Under the pieces are notes generated by a model that was not told where the DNA came from, made no database searches, and was given only the letters and a program-made list of their open reading frames with translations. Source: Phorcus lineatus (taxonomy: Eukaryota; Mollusca; Gastropoda; Trochida; Trochidae). Taken from it: DNA of 64,000 nt. The stretch is taken from NCBI GenBank assembly GCA_921293015.1, contig OV121096.1, forward strand, positions 11,039,000 through 11,102,999. Direction: 5' to 3'. The translations under genes and the position numbers were made by a program. Below are positions 1 through 12,366 of the stretch, one piece after another; position 1 is the first letter of the stretch, and each line of letters opens with the position of its first letter.

Positions 1-199
1 CTAGCCTTTACATATATATCCACAAATTCCAGAAACTTCTTATTCAGAATCTTCAACAATGAGTCAAGTCTAAAATATTCAGACTACTCAGAAGAATTTC
101 TAGAAAGCCAATTCACATAAACACACAAGTGTGACCCGTAGAACAGATCAACATTGTTACACTACGTCACACATTTAAACAATCACATTATCATAACAC

Positions 200-252
200 A
201 TCGTACAATATATGTATGTATGTATTTCTTTATGTGTATGTGTATGTACATG

Positions 253-289
<37 letters not shown>

Positions 290-344
290 ATGCATGTATG
301 CATGTATGTATGTATGTATGTATGTATGTATGTATGTATGTATG

Positions 345-376
<32 letters not shown>

Positions 377-425
377 TGTATGTATGTATGTATGTATGTA
401 TATGTATGTATGTATGTATGATATA
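200..425. repeat. (TATG)n with (TA)n microsatellite
   Basis: (TA)n at about 259-285 and long TATG/TGTA tetranucleotide runs from about 287 to 419, with interruptions (tatatg). The frames crossing it (Tyr-Val-Cys-Met repeats) are not genes. Confidence 0.95.
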
Positions 426-1719
426 TTACCAGAGTAAAGTTCGTTAAGATTATCGAGAGATATGATTTAACTGAACATTTATGTGAACTAAAAACATTTG
501 ACAGCTTAGACCTGCAAAGAGCTACCTGCTTTATCACTAACCATTCCCGCGTGCCAGCATTAACAGCCGGTATTGTCATTCATAATATTCAAAAGCGTGC
601 ACATGATATTTTGTTATACACTATTTGAACTTATGACAACGGACAGTTTACTCTTCAACTGTAAGTCATTAATATGAATGGCCAATCACGTGACTTCCTC
701 GGTATCCAGGATAGATAAAGCCCTTTGCTTTTTCACTTTTCTGTTACTTTTAATGCTGATGTTCTGTTAAACTATAAACCGAAGCCTGTTTGAGGGTATT
801 TTATTGACGCTTCGAAACAAAATTTTATTCAAGGGAGATAAGTCATGAAGGGTTAGATAATCTTTTATGGTGCTAAATTAGAAATATTATTGTGAAAACG
901 TCTCATGTGTAATTTTTACTTGACATCAAATTGGCCACTCTCGGTAATTTGTGATTTATTCATTTTTGAATGATGTTCCATTTGAAGAATGAAAATATCT
1001 CTTATAATAATATTAAAGTTCCATGTGTATACTTATTCAAAGTGTATTTGTTGCTCTCAGATAAATGCCGACGTCTTAAGACGTACGGGACTCGTAACAA
1101 CTCAATAATAATTGTGATATACAATATTTATCTCTTTGCTGTAGGCGAATACATTCTTAAAATCTAATTATCTAGATCCGAATTCGAATTACAAAAATTC
1201 ATTGACAATTTCCAATAAAAAACCCACATACCTAATTTTCCTATAACGATGGTATATGTTACATGCAACTTCGGTTGGAGTTGACTTTATTTTAACCTTT
1301 TTTGGAATAATTAACTTTTTATTTATAACTCTAGTTTCACGTTATTGACACTTAACGCAATACCACAATAAAATCTCATTGAAATCAGATCGAATCTAAT
1401 GCATACCTTTGTGTATTGTTCTATAGGGGGCGGGTCAGGTATGGCATGTTATTTATCGGGAAAAGAATATCAATTTATTTATATGAATGAATTACATTAA
1501 GGGAACCTGATACGAATCACTCTTATGGAATTGAAACAATTGTCTTTTTTTTATCAAAGACGTTCACAGCCTGTCTTGCCACCTCTGTTGCATTGAGTAT
1601 GGCTCAAATATCCACAAATTAGATCTAAGTTGATTTCTACTCAATGGCTCATTTTTAATGATATAGAACCTGCCTACTCATCACAAATTGAAAATCAAAA
1701 CAACTTTGTATTGGGCCTG

Positions 1720-2155
1720 TTTTCCGTCATTCTCTCCCCACAGAGGTAACTCCGTCATTAATTCTTACACACCTCTATTCTAAAACAATCTCTTCTCGAG
1801 CTTTCGGTAGTTTCCCCTGGCGGCAAAATATGCGACATAAACTACCTTGCAATATTTCAGCCAATGAAAACACCTGATGCATGGATTGCATATTTGTCGT
1901 CACACAGGCGTATGCAAAGATTCTGTTGCTAAACAAGACGAATGTGCTGTGTAAAGAAGACTTAAAGTGCTAAGTGCATATTCGAATAAACTTCAGATTT
2001 CCGAAAGCATACGGAAATATCTGAAGCGTTTTCGTCGCTGACTGCACAACTAAGTTTGATCGCATCCAATCAGATTTCTACATTTCTAGACCGTGAAACG
2101 CATGAATTAGAACAGAGGTTGTATAGGAATATATGACGGAGAGACTGGGAGAGAT
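1720..2155. mobile_element. Inverted-repeat element, family A, copy 1
   Basis: About 436 bases homologous to 4516-5377 along the whole length (shared landmarks: ttttccgtc at the left end, cacaggc-tatgca, tttccgaaagcatacgga, ttctacatttct, and aacagaggttgtatagg at the right end). The two ends are imperfect inverted repeats of each other around the word TATACAACCTCTGTTCTAAT. No coding capacity, so a non-autonomous MITE-type element is the best reading. In this copy the site at which copy 2 carries an insertion is empty. Confidence 0.7.
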
Positions 2156-2496
2156 TGATTTCTCATTAACGTTTTTCAAAACAAATATGAAATTCCGAAT
2201 ATCAGATATATCCCGGTCACATTACAATCCTGAAAAGAAGATATATAACAGTTAGAATAACAGGGACCATTGTATTGACAGTACATGGATATCTCCTTTC
2301 CGACACAGTAAATCATCAATATTGTTCTATGATGTTGTTCATTAAAGATTTCCTTAGTGGCTCAGTTTCAGGTCTTGAGTCCTTTGGCACGAGACGAAGT
2401 CGAGGGACTATACAACTCACCAAGGGCCTGTAACTTCGCTAGTACCGAAATACTTACTTGTGTCAGAGTCGATTTGTCTTCTATCTGCCCTATATT

Positions 2497-2551
2497 CCTG
2501 TATTGGTCCAGTTTTCCTGTATTGGCCCAGTTGTGTTGTATTGGCCCAATC
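2497..2551. repeat. Short tandem repeat, about 19-20 bp, three copies
   Basis: Three copies of tgtattggcccagttt-like units (ctgtattggtccagttttc, ctgtattggcccagttgtg, ttgtattggcccaatcatg). Confidence 0.7.
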
Positions 2552-3641
2552 ATGTGGTCGAGGCCGCTAGTAATGTATAAGTGGTATGCAATTGATAGTT
2601 AATTAAAAACTTCGAATATTGGTGAATGGAATTAACCTTTTGCGAAATGAGGTGCGACATTTTACCGACATGGACCTCCGGTTGAACAGAAATCAGATGT
2701 TTTCAAAAGTTCTTGATCTTTTTCATATTGATGTGCATGTACAAATTGAATTATAAACTGGAGATGAAATGCTGTCTCTCTTTCCTTACGGGTAAATGCT
2801 AATAACTGGAGATATGTGATTGTACTTTTCAGTAAATACCTTTATTCTTTACTATCCTCACTCAAGTGTACATTTCACCAACGTTTGCCTTGCCTTTGGT
2901 ACAAATTCTTCCTTTTGGATATTCTGTAATTATCTGATGTTAATGCATATATGTATAATGATTGAAATCTCGAGGAAATAAAGAGATTCATTTATATGAT
3001 CACGGTTAACAGAAAACATTACATACTTCTAATATATCTATATACATAATGCACTAAAGATTAACTAAATAATCAATACATAAAAAATAAATCAGAATTC
3101 GTTTCTTCTCAAGGAAATATATGAACATTTATCAATTAGTCAAGTAATTTTAAATAGTAAGGTGAGTTTACTAGGCCTCGAATCAAGAGGTGAGTGTTTT
3201 GTGCTGAATAATTTCACTTTTAATGAGTGCCACGTGTATATGTTTATATTTCAGAAAATTAAATAGTATAATACCAGATGTCCACCAAATGTTGAACATC
3301 TCAGAACGTGCATACCGTAGACAATGTGAGTTGGTATGAAAAGTAAAACCCGGATAAAATATAGTGTGTCATTTGATATGAAATTCAAAATTGACGTCAA
3401 GGAAGCACGTAATATTTCGTAAATCTTGAAAACTTTACCTGAAAGATCTATGTGTGATGAACTGTTTTTCTGGCGGTCATAACTATTTGCCTTATAGAGA
3501 TGAAACAATGACTTTCATACTGTTTGTAATTCTTAATCAAGCCCTTTGCGACGAATCTTAATCGTTAATTTGATTCTTTAATTTACACCTAGAAAAAGAA
3601 TACTGATTTTCCAATGACTGTGATAATAAATATTGATATCT

Positions 3642-4309
3642 CTATCCTAACATCTGTAGCAAATGGCAACTTACATTTCCTGAAACTACATTTGATTGGA
3701 AAGACACATTTACAAGATATATGAAGGCAATAAAAGACACTAAGTTACTAGATTTTCAATATAGATTTCTTCATGGTACCATATACACTAAAAGAGAATT
3801 ACTCAGAATGAAAAAGGTTGACAATAGCTTATGTTGCTTTTGTAAGAATGTTGATGAGAGTGTTTGTCATGTATACTGGGAATGTGAGGAGACACAAATC
3901 TTTTGGAATAATCTACAAATTTGGCTTAATAATTCACTTCCAACTCCAGTGATATTTTCTAAACCTTTAATCTGGTTTGGTACCCAACACCAAAACAAAT
4001 TAATTAATCACATCATTATTACTGCTAAAAGATATATTTATCTTAGCAATATAAAAAATACATCACTAAACTTAAACATGCATTTAAAAACTTTGAAACA
4101 AATTTTTTTTGTGGAAAATTTTATTGCAATCAAAAACAATAAAAATCATGATTTTCATAATAAATGGTATCTCCTCTGTCCAGCTCTTGAATGAACATAT
4201 GTATTCCACGTTGTACTCTTTATTGTATGTTCTATTCAACATTGCTTATGTTTTCTACATTGCCTATATGTAACTGTATATACACTGGGAACTAAAAAAA
4301 AATAAAAAA
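3642..4309 (+). mobile_element. 5'-truncated non-LTR retrotransposon (LINE) with target-site duplication
   Basis: The 3' end of a LINE reverse-transcriptase ORF. From about 3661 an open frame reads KWQLTFPETTFDWK, then FQYRFLHGTIYTKREL, and ends at a stop at 4192-4194. It holds a Cys/His cluster near the C-terminus (C-x2-C-x9-H-x4-C, in CCFCKNVDESVCHVYWEC) as found downstream of the RT domain in L1/Tx1-like elements. The ORF is followed by a 110-base 3' UTR and an A-rich tail with AATAAA. The 14-base word aaatattgatatct stands on both sides (3628-3641 and 4310-4323), a target-site duplication that fixes the borders. Only about 670 bases were copied, so it cannot move. The intact frame and perfect duplication suggest a fairly young insertion. 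Confidence 0.88.
3661..4194 (+). pseudogene. LINE ORF2 C-terminal fragment (post-RT zinc-knuckle region)
   Basis: Remnant coding region inside the truncated LINE. No RT palm motif (YxDD) or endonuclease is present; only the C-terminal thumb/linker-like segment and the C-x2-C-x9-H-x4-C cluster remain. The frame is open over roughly 178 codons with no internal stop, ending at TGA. The first ATG in frame is at 3721, but the frame is already open upstream and the true protein start is lost with the 5' truncation. It is not expected to make a functional product. Confidence 0.8.
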
Positions 4310-4515
4310 AAATATTGATATCTGAGCCATATTTAAATGTTTGTTTCAGGTTAAACCATGTGTGAAGATTTGAAAATCAACAGCGCGGCCATTCAGTAAT
4401 TTCCAATCAAAATATCATGATCATCAAAATAATCATTTAAAAAAAACAGTCAATGCATTGTAGAAAACGTTTTTGTGGAACAGCAGTGTTCGGTTAGTTG
4501 AGATGGATGTCGAAA

Positions 4516-5377
4516 TTTTCCGTCTTACACTGATTTCTGTCATTATTTCCTATACAACCTCTGTTCCATTACGAGTTATTCAAGCTTCAAGCAGGTTCCC
4601 CTAGTGGCAAATAATTGCAACGTAAACTACCTTACAACATTTCAACCAATCACAAGACCTCATGCAGGTATAACATAATTGTTGTCACACAGGCCTATGC
4701 ATCGTGCAGTCGCTTAAAGGGACCATTCGAGCGGGGTATTTTTGTGGAAACGAAATTCAGGAGGACTTTCCTGTTAACAAAAATATATAATTTTTACATG
4801 ATTCTTTTCACACTTAATGTCAACTTTGTACATGAGTTTAACATTTCAGTTGTTCAAGATTGCACAATTTGACAAAGAATAAAGTGTATCGATCAAAAAA
4901 GAAAAACTTCGTGAAATGAAGCCAATCATCGGAGCTACGAATGTGGAATGCATTACTACGACAAAACATTGTCGTAACTGACAACTTTTATTATGAATTA
5001 TTTGTAAATATGCCCCTCTTCTATCAATCTATTAGTTATTTCTTAATTTTTTCAATGAATTAGCAAAATACAGCACATTTGATTTCTCGCAATGCTAACA
5101 TTTCAAGATGGCGGATGAAAGCCGCTCGAATGGTCCCTTTAAGAAGGCAAATATGTTCTGTAAAGATGACTCAAAGTGCAAAGTGGATATTCGAGTAATG
5201 TTTAGCTTTCCGAAAGTATACGGAATGATTGATAACTTTTAAAGCGGCGTCGCTGATTGCACAACTATTTTTCATTGAACCCGATCAGGCTTCTACATTT
5301 CTAAACCGAGAAATGCTCGTATTAGAACAGTGGTTGTATAGACAATTTTGACAAAGGTACTTCTATTGGGAGAGAAT
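4516..5377. mobile_element. Inverted-repeat element, family A, copy 2, interrupted by a nested MITE
   Basis: Second copy of the element at 1720-2155. It is interrupted at 4714-5142 by a 421-base element plus a duplicated TTAA. Removing the insert and one TTAA leaves about 437 bases, essentially the length of copy 1. The terminal inverted repeats are better preserved at the left end (cctatacaacctctgttcc) with the complement at the right (agaacagtggttgtatag). Confidence 0.72.
4718..5138. mobile_element. TTAA-flanked MITE, family B, nested in family A element
   Basis: Terminal inverted repeats AGGGACCATTCGAGCGG at the left and its exact complement CCGCTCGAATGGTCCCT at the right, flanked on both sides by TTAA (4714-4717 and 5139-5142). 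TTAA duplication is typical of piggyBac-type transposition. No ORF for a transposase, so it is non-autonomous. The interior holds aagatggcgg, a YY1-like motif that recurs in the other members of the family in this window. The perfect TIRs suggest this is the youngest member here. Confidence 0.85.
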
Positions 5378-6629
5378 GAGATTACGGAATCACTTAAAGA
5401 AGACAAAAAGTCATTATTTGATATAGACCCATTGATAAATAAATGCTTTACTAAACAAGACGCTGAGATGTCTGTTGGCACCATTCTGCTTTTTGTCAGT
5501 AATAGGAAACCCTCATGTGTTAAGGTGGATTGCTAAACAATGAAAGATATCAAGAAAAAATGGCGTTGCAATACTTTCTTCAGGGTGTATTTATGCATTT
5601 ACTCTCGTGACGACGAGCTGAATGCCCCATCTAAACTTTATCTAAGATAAACTACATCCTGTCACGTGATATAAGGTATTTGATGAAGGAACAACCTTTA
5701 TCGGTAAACGTCTTTATCGTCTGCTCAAAATCAAACATCCTTCTTCCAATCTTGAAATAGGTCACATAACACGCGCAACCATCGATCTGCCATTGATTTG
5801 TTTGACAATACAGCTTAGTGACCCCTCCTGACCTTTACGCGATATTTTACGAGATCTCAAACCTCGCATTATTGCATCACTGCAGCGATACCGCATCATC
5901 GCAGATATAAGAAAATAAACTCGTCCCACGGGCTGACAAAACCCGTTAGCTTCAAATGAGCATCATCAACCACGACAAATGAAAGCGTTTTCGATCAATT
6001 ATTTATACAGCGGAATCAATCAAACCCAACTGACGTTGAAAAACGAATGGCGCGTAAGGTCACGTCCAATCATGGGTCACGTGATCCGAGCAACTGCAAG
6101 CAGTAGAAGATTAGATCTATTTGGAGAGATGAAAGAATAAGCGAACGGTGCTAATTTATCTAATTACATTGAATGATAAAGACTTAATGGGAATAGACAA
6201 AGACAACTTTTATTGATCGTTTGACAAAAGCATGCTATCGGAGATATATTTCATTCTAGCTTCCACCTATACTACAAAAGAACTTATTTATCTGTTTAAG
6301 TCTAACACACAAACGGTAGTAAATGACCTCAACGTAACCACTTGATAAGCAAATTTAGATTTATACATGTTAAATAGAATAACCGTTTTTGAGAATTATT
6401 TTCAGTTAATGAGTGATATTGGTTAAACGTGTTTTGAAAAAAATTTCAGTTATTAAACACGTGGATGACAAGCATACACAAGTGAATGGACAGATCGTAG
6501 AGAAAGAGATCGAAAGAATGAGGAAAGAGACGGAAAGAAAGGCATAGCAAGAGGAAGACTCAAATTTGGTGTGGCTTCTTCCCGTCGACCTATTATTTTA
6601 AAAGACTGAATATTAGTCTTATATCTGTT
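5378..6629. other. Gene-free stretch, mostly unique
   Basis: No ORF with recognisable protein similarity, no splice-linked exon and no repeat structure was seen. The short open frames here have no domain. Intergenic or 5' regulatory sequence upstream of the tetraspanin gene. Confidence 0.5.
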
Positions 6630-7226
6630 TTAAAGGCTTAGTTCGAAAATGGTTTAACATAACCAGGTTGCTATGTGCTATCAATCATATTGTGAGATTT
6701 TTTCAACCTTACTATGAGAAGCGTGGTCAAAAACACAAATGTCCGTATCCTAACAGATCAACAGATACAGTCGCTTCTCGCAACTGCTACTCCTATTTGT
6801 ATTTATTTGATTGAGGCTGGTAAACGTTTTTAAATTTTCATCTAGATTCAAAATCGGTTTGGAGCGTTTGAACTAGATAAGTGAATTGATCTCACATAAA
6901 CGATAACTTGTTCTATCAATTGCTTGCAAATGTTCTTGTTGCTTTATTTTAATATAAAAAAGCAGTTTTAAAATGAACGCATCATGTTCAGTTAAGCTGT
7001 GTATACATATATCCCTATCTGAAATGAAAAAAAGCATTCGTACAAAAATGGCCGCAAGAGTTTTTTTCTTGATACTTATTTATTTACTTTACGACTACGG
7101 ATGATTGGGTTTAGTAATGAGATGTTCTGACTCTCTGAAAAAATAATACATTTGGTATAGATTATTGTTTATTTTGGAAAATTTAAAGAAATCAGTCTTT
7201 AAGAAAACGTGCTACTGTCCCTTTAA
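6630..7226. mobile_element. TTAA-flanked MITE-like element, diverged
   Basis: Bounded by TTAAAGG at the left and gtgctactgtccctTTAA at the right. The length, about 597 bases, agrees with the members at 34417-35007 and 63352-63933. The interior shares aaaaatggccgc...cttgatactt and gactacggatga with the copy at 9422-9716. The left inverted repeat is weak, so the left border is tentative. Confidence 0.5.
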
Positions 7227-7664
7227 AATGAATATCTCATTTTCGAAATGTTACATTTTTACAGCACGACTGAATCATTGTCAGGTGTTTATGTTGACAC
7301 GCTATTTTCATTGATTTATTACGACGAAAGATACTAAAGATTGATAAAGAGGAAAGAATATTTATTGAAATAGTCAATTGATTAGTATTTATCAATATAC
7401 AAATATTTTTAATTTTTGATACTATTTTGTTTGTATTAAAGCATTGTCAACAGTCCTGATATCAGTGATATATTTACATAGATATAGCTATCCAATGTTT
7501 ATGATAACTTTTTAAGATTAAATGAATTGAATTTATTCTATCAAGCCATATCAGCATAGCCATCGGTAAAACAATAGAAAATTAAGTATATCTTTTCTCA
7601 AAAAGGTAATAATGACGTTAGAGAACGGAGAATTCAAATAACTAAATTACCCCTTCTCTTTCAA

Positions 7665-8625
7665 AGAGAGATTTTTCCTAGGGGTAGGCAATAAAACCCC
7701 AAATTTAGCAGTGAGAGGTGATATGGGTTGGGTTTCTAATTTAGTTAATCAACGTATCGAAATTGTTCGTTTCTACATCAGAATATGTTCCGTAAATGAA
7801 AATAGATTACCTTATCTTATTCATAAATGGTCATTGTCAATATCTAAATCTTGGGATTGTTCAGTGACCAGTTAAGTTATTTGAAAGTCTTAAACTATCT
7901 TTAAGTGTAGATTCTAATGTTTTAAGATGTAAACTTGTAGAACTAGATATTAATAATTGGTGTTCTCAACTCTGGAATGATAAGGGGCAAGTCAATGATA
8001 ATAAGTTAAGAATATATCGTCTTTTTAAGAGCAGTTTTGGTACTTCGGAATATGTAAAATCTATTAATGATAGAGCACTCCGTGGCTATTTAGGTAAATT
8101 AAGAGATCGAAACTGGGCGTTTTACTAAACCTAAAACTCCCCTTGAAAATCGTTTATGTAAATTTTGTAATTCCAACGTAATTGAAGACGAGGTTCATTT
8201 TCTAACTACTTGCAGTTTATATTCACACATTAGAACTCCTCTTTGAAATTCCTCCTCGTCTATAGATCAAACTTTCCCCAATCTGTCAGCAAACGATCAA
8301 CTGTTTTTTCTAATGAATCATCATAAACTTAATTACTCAGTTGCCGCATTAATAAAAACTTTGTTTAGATTTAGACTCTCACAAAACACTTCATAAAAAT
8401 TTATTTTAACAGTTATTTTAAATTATTTTAAATGTCAACACACAAACCATAATGTGTACATTATCCCTTAGCACCTCGAGTGCTTTTATTTGTATATTTT
8501 AGTAAACTAGTGTCAAATAGGCCCAAGATGGCCGGGCGATGTTTTATATATTTGTATGTTTTACTGTCTTTTATACATGTATCGCTTGACACTTCAATAA
8601 ATTATTTTTCTTCTTCTTCTTCTTT
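7665..8625 (+). mobile_element. Decayed LINE 3' end (CR1/RTE-like group) with (TTC)n tail
   Basis: Pieces of a second, unrelated LINE reading frame, broken by stops and frameshifts. Recognisable parts are FFLGVGNKTPNLAVRGDMGW near 7670-7730, then NRLCKFCNSNVIEDEVHFL (about 8150-8205) with a C-x2-C-x8-H-x4-C cluster, then an open C-terminal stretch ending TLFRFRLSQNTS at about 8395. The FLG-V-x(n)-GDMGW and C-x2-C...H-x4-C pattern is common in LINE ORF2 proteins of molluscs and cnidarians. A 3' UTR with AATAAA follows and ends in TTC repeats at 8607-8625, a microsatellite-type tail rather than poly-A. No clear target-site duplication was found. Confidence 0.75.
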
Positions 8626-9421
8626 CAAAATCTTATTCATTACTTTGATACAAATTATTTTCAGGAGGTTTAATATTTGGCAAAAAATTAAAATTTGATG
8701 AGGTGAATCTAAATTGTGACAAATTGTTTTTTTTATCTCCTTTAAAACTCTGAAAACTTTCATATTATTTTTTAAAACTTTTTTTCTAGGAACCAATATA
8801 AAGAAGGCACACAATTACATGAACTGACACTTAGTTCCTTCAAAATCAAGCACAATTATATATATTTTTTAAATAGATATAAACATGAGTTTATGAGAAA
8901 TCCAGCAAAATCTAAGCTCTTCAGGAGGTGATGACTGTCATGTTTCGATATCAGATTAAGTGGAGGGAAATATAAAATCTGGGAATTAGAGAGATTTACA
9001 TTTCTTTTTCTGACCAGTTTCAATAATTAAGACGTTTTTTAAAGTGGCTTTTTCCTCATTAAGAGACACTCAGTTATCTTCATGACATTGATGCATGGAA
9101 TTAAAAATAAATAACAATTTCTTTTTATTTATTTTGAAATAAATCAACCAATAAAAGGTCCAAGAATTTCGTTCAACCGTCGTGTGCATAGATAGAAATG
9201 TAAACCACAGGCCTATTATATATGAATAAAAGTTATATATCAATATTATGTATCAATCACAAATGATTCAAATCTGCCCTTCTCCCAAGCATAAATTGTC
9301 CGGTTTTCGATCGGTTGCGACTCTACAGTGTTATTTTGTCATTATACTGACCATATATTAAGTCTTGACACCATCAATAAAATTTGGCACATATGACTCC
9401 AACCAATGACGGAGTGTTTTC

Positions 9422-9716
9422 TTAAAGGAACAGTAGATAAATAAAGTGATCTCGCAATAAACCCATAAATCCAATTTCAAGGCGACTTTAAGTAAAAGTT
9501 AAAGTAAAAGCAGTTTAAAACGGTCCTACCATGATCGGATAGCTATACGAATCTATTTCCCGACCTTAGATGAATAAAAGGTGTTCACACAAAAATGGCC
9601 GCCTGCGATTCTGCTTGATACTTGATTATTTCCTCGACGACTACGAATGAGATGTTTTAACCCTCTGAAGATAAACATTAATGAAAGAAATAAATCTTTC
9701 AAAAACGTGCGTTTAA
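9422..9716. mobile_element. TTAA-flanked MITE-like element, internally deleted
   Basis: Starts TTAAAGGAACAGTAGA and ends aaaacgtgcgTTTAA. The interior (aaaaatggccgcctgcg, gcttgatacttgattatt, gacgactacgaatgagatg) matches 7040-7130 closely. Only about 295 bases, against about 590 in full-length relatives, so part of the interior and of one terminus is missing. Confidence 0.55.
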
Positions 9717-10799
9717 AGTAACCATTCACTATAGAAGGATACGGCCATTTCGAACTGTCATCTATGTCAACAATTCCTCAGTATATATTTCTGCTTACAC
9801 AGCGATAGGAGCAGGTGCACCGCGTGTCACTTCAACCTTGAGTAGCCCGGAGTAGGAAATGAATTGACAAAAAAGAGCCTTGGGCTATGTAGCTCATAAG
9901 TCATTGTATTATTTCATGTTGAAGATAATGATACATAGTCGTCCAGGTAAAATGCATCTCACAAAGGTTCACAGTGTCAATTCATGAGACCGCAACTATA
10001 TAATACTAAAATTGATGAAACCATATCACATTGCTTAAATAACGATACGAAACGGAAAAGAAATTCTTAGTTACGGAGTACATGCTACACGTTTCGAAGT
10101 AATTGGCCTCTCACTTTATATCTATCTATAGTTTATTTTCTGTAAGCACTAAAAAGAGGTTTTTAATCAGCAACATATAATCCTACCAACATCCTACCCA
10201 CTATTAAAGTTAACATAACCACAAACATATTTCACTATTTTCTTTGGAATATATGAATGTCCGAGTACAATATTGTATAGTGCGTCAAAGGTCGCTACTC
10301 AAATATGTTCAGTTTGGTAATGAAAGCCGTTTTTGAATGCCACTTTTGATGGGCCGCTGAGATATTTCTGGCTACAAACCAGTGAATGCATGACTGGTCA
10401 CACGCCCTTTTTGTGACCTCATAAACATAATCATTGCCTCGTGATCTATACATCTATCGTAACAATATCACAGAAAAAAACAATAATCAACGATTTTCAG
10501 AGAATGTTTTCCACTCAGTTAGATAAATCATTTTACAATGTAACACTATTAAGCGTTCGGTGTAAAAAAGATATCCACATCAATGGTAATTTAACAATTA
10601 TTTAAGGCGGTATTTCAGTTGAAATAATGATGCACAGTGCACAGTGTACATTCTGTTTATTACGTCATGCCTGTAGTAACCCTTTCAGGCTTGATACCTT
10701 GTATTTACTTGCATCAATATCATTACCATTGCATCTTAATTTGTAACTACTGCTTCTCTTGCTTAAATAAGAAACAACTTCCAATCTTTTGCGTCGTCA

Positions 10800-10835
<36 letters not shown>

Positions 10836-10963
10836 ACTACTACTACTACTACTACTACAACAACAACTACTTCTACTACAATTACTACTACTGCTACTAC
10901 TACTACTATTACTACTACTGATACTACTACTACTATCACTTCTACTACTACTACTACTACTAC
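10800..10963. repeat. (CTA)n/(CTG)n trinucleotide array, left part
   Basis: Mostly CTA with CTG, CAA, TTA and TCA interruptions. Continues at 11703 on the far side of a hAT-like MITE. Confidence 0.95.
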
Positions 10964-11702
10964 CAGGGCTACAGATAAGGGTCGTACACGCGTAATGTAC
11001 GCCTATAAAATTACTAAGTACGGCCCTAAAATAAATTCCATGCGTATCATGTCCGCACATACATGCCTGTTTACGTTTGGGCATTCATTTCCATGCGTAT
11101 CGTATATCTAAATTTATCAAGGATGTTCTGATTCATGAATATGATAATTTCATGTTCAGGTTCATTTGACAAACAATTATCGATTGTTGATACCTTGTAA
11201 AATGTACTTCTAAATTTATGTACAGCTTTGCTAGTTTTCGTCGGTAATACATTGGCGATTTCATTGGTTGATTACAACACTTTACACCTTCGGGTAGCTC
11301 CGCTATATGCAAATCACATTCCAGCCTCTAAAAAGTTCATCGCTTACAATAATATTTTCTCTCTTGCAATAATGTTTTAACTTTTGTGAGCCTCCTAGCC
11401 TTCAATATTGAATATATTTAACTTAACCACTTTCCCTAAAGTGACCAGTAGTTAGTATTCCCACAATACATCTAACTACAATGTCTGTAACTCTTAATAA
11501 TATTCTTTGAGGAATAAACAACACATGGAACAACAAAATTGAGTCTGTTGATTTCTTTGTGAATGTACAGTCATAAACAACAAACGTGCTCACGCCTTGC
11601 AAGCACTAAAGTAGTAAGTACACCCCCAAAAGTTTCAGTACACCTCCACTTTATATTCAAGGTGTATGTACACTCACCCCTAAAAGGTTATCTGGAGCCC
11701 TG
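10964..11702. mobile_element. hAT-like MITE inserted in a (CTA)n microsatellite
   Basis: Left end CAGGGCTACAGATAAGG, right end GGTTATCTGGAGCCCTG: imperfect terminal inverted repeats beginning CAGGG, as in hAT transposons. Both sides are (CTA)n repeat, so the element appears to have split one array. The target-site duplication (8 bases expected for hAT) cannot be told apart from the repeat itself. No transposase ORF in the 739 bases. Confidence 0.65.
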
Positions 11703-11960
11703 TACTACTACTATTATTACTTATTTCTTCTACTGCTACTTCTACTTATATATTCTACTATTACTATCTCTACTACTAATTCTACTCTTGTTACTGCTAC
11801 TCCTATCCCACTACTAATATCTGCTACTGCTCTCACTGCTGTTACTTTCCTCCCCTTTTCTGTTTACTTCTATTACTACTACCACTTCTACTACTAGTAT
11901 ATATTAATTGCTATTCTACTGCCAACTCTGGTTCTACGATTACTAACACTCCCCTCCCTT
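11703..11960. repeat. (CTA)n trinucleotide array, right part, degenerate
   Basis: Starts tactactactattatta directly after the MITE end and decays into CTA/CTG/CTT triplets. The same kind of repeat as at 10800-10963, more diverged with distance. Confidence 0.85.
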
Positions 11961-12366
11961 CATCTACTATTACCAAAACTATTCCTCAAATACAGCATCA
12001 AATACTGATATTAGCTTCTCGCAATGTTTTGTTTTTTAAATTCTTTTTCCCGATTAATAAAAAGCAGACATCGTTAGGGGATCATTTACACATTGTGCTT
12101 CATTAGACATGAAAAATTGATAATTCTAACTTGTCATCTAACTTCATTTTGCAGTAGCTTTCAGTTTTCAGAGATAAACAGTTACGATTGTTTACAGACA
12201 AGTAAGTGATCGATTATCTTAAAGGCAGATGTCGAAATATTACCACAGATGATCTCCTTTTATTTAAAATATGTTTCAACGAAACATTAAATCAATAAGA
12301 AATACTAAATTATTAATGTAGTTGTAGGTTAAAGCACGAAATACTGAATACATCAGTTAAAATGCT

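Noticed and set aside
154..579. Open frames on both strands across the (TATG)n repeat
   Set aside because: They encode only the repeat (Met-Tyr-Val-Cys or Ile-His-Thr-Tyr runs); four frames are open at once, as expected for a tetranucleotide repeat without stops.
10637..11084. Leu-, Tyr- and Ser-rich frames across the (CTA)n repeat
   Set aside because: Translations of the trinucleotide array; no start context or non-repeat domain.
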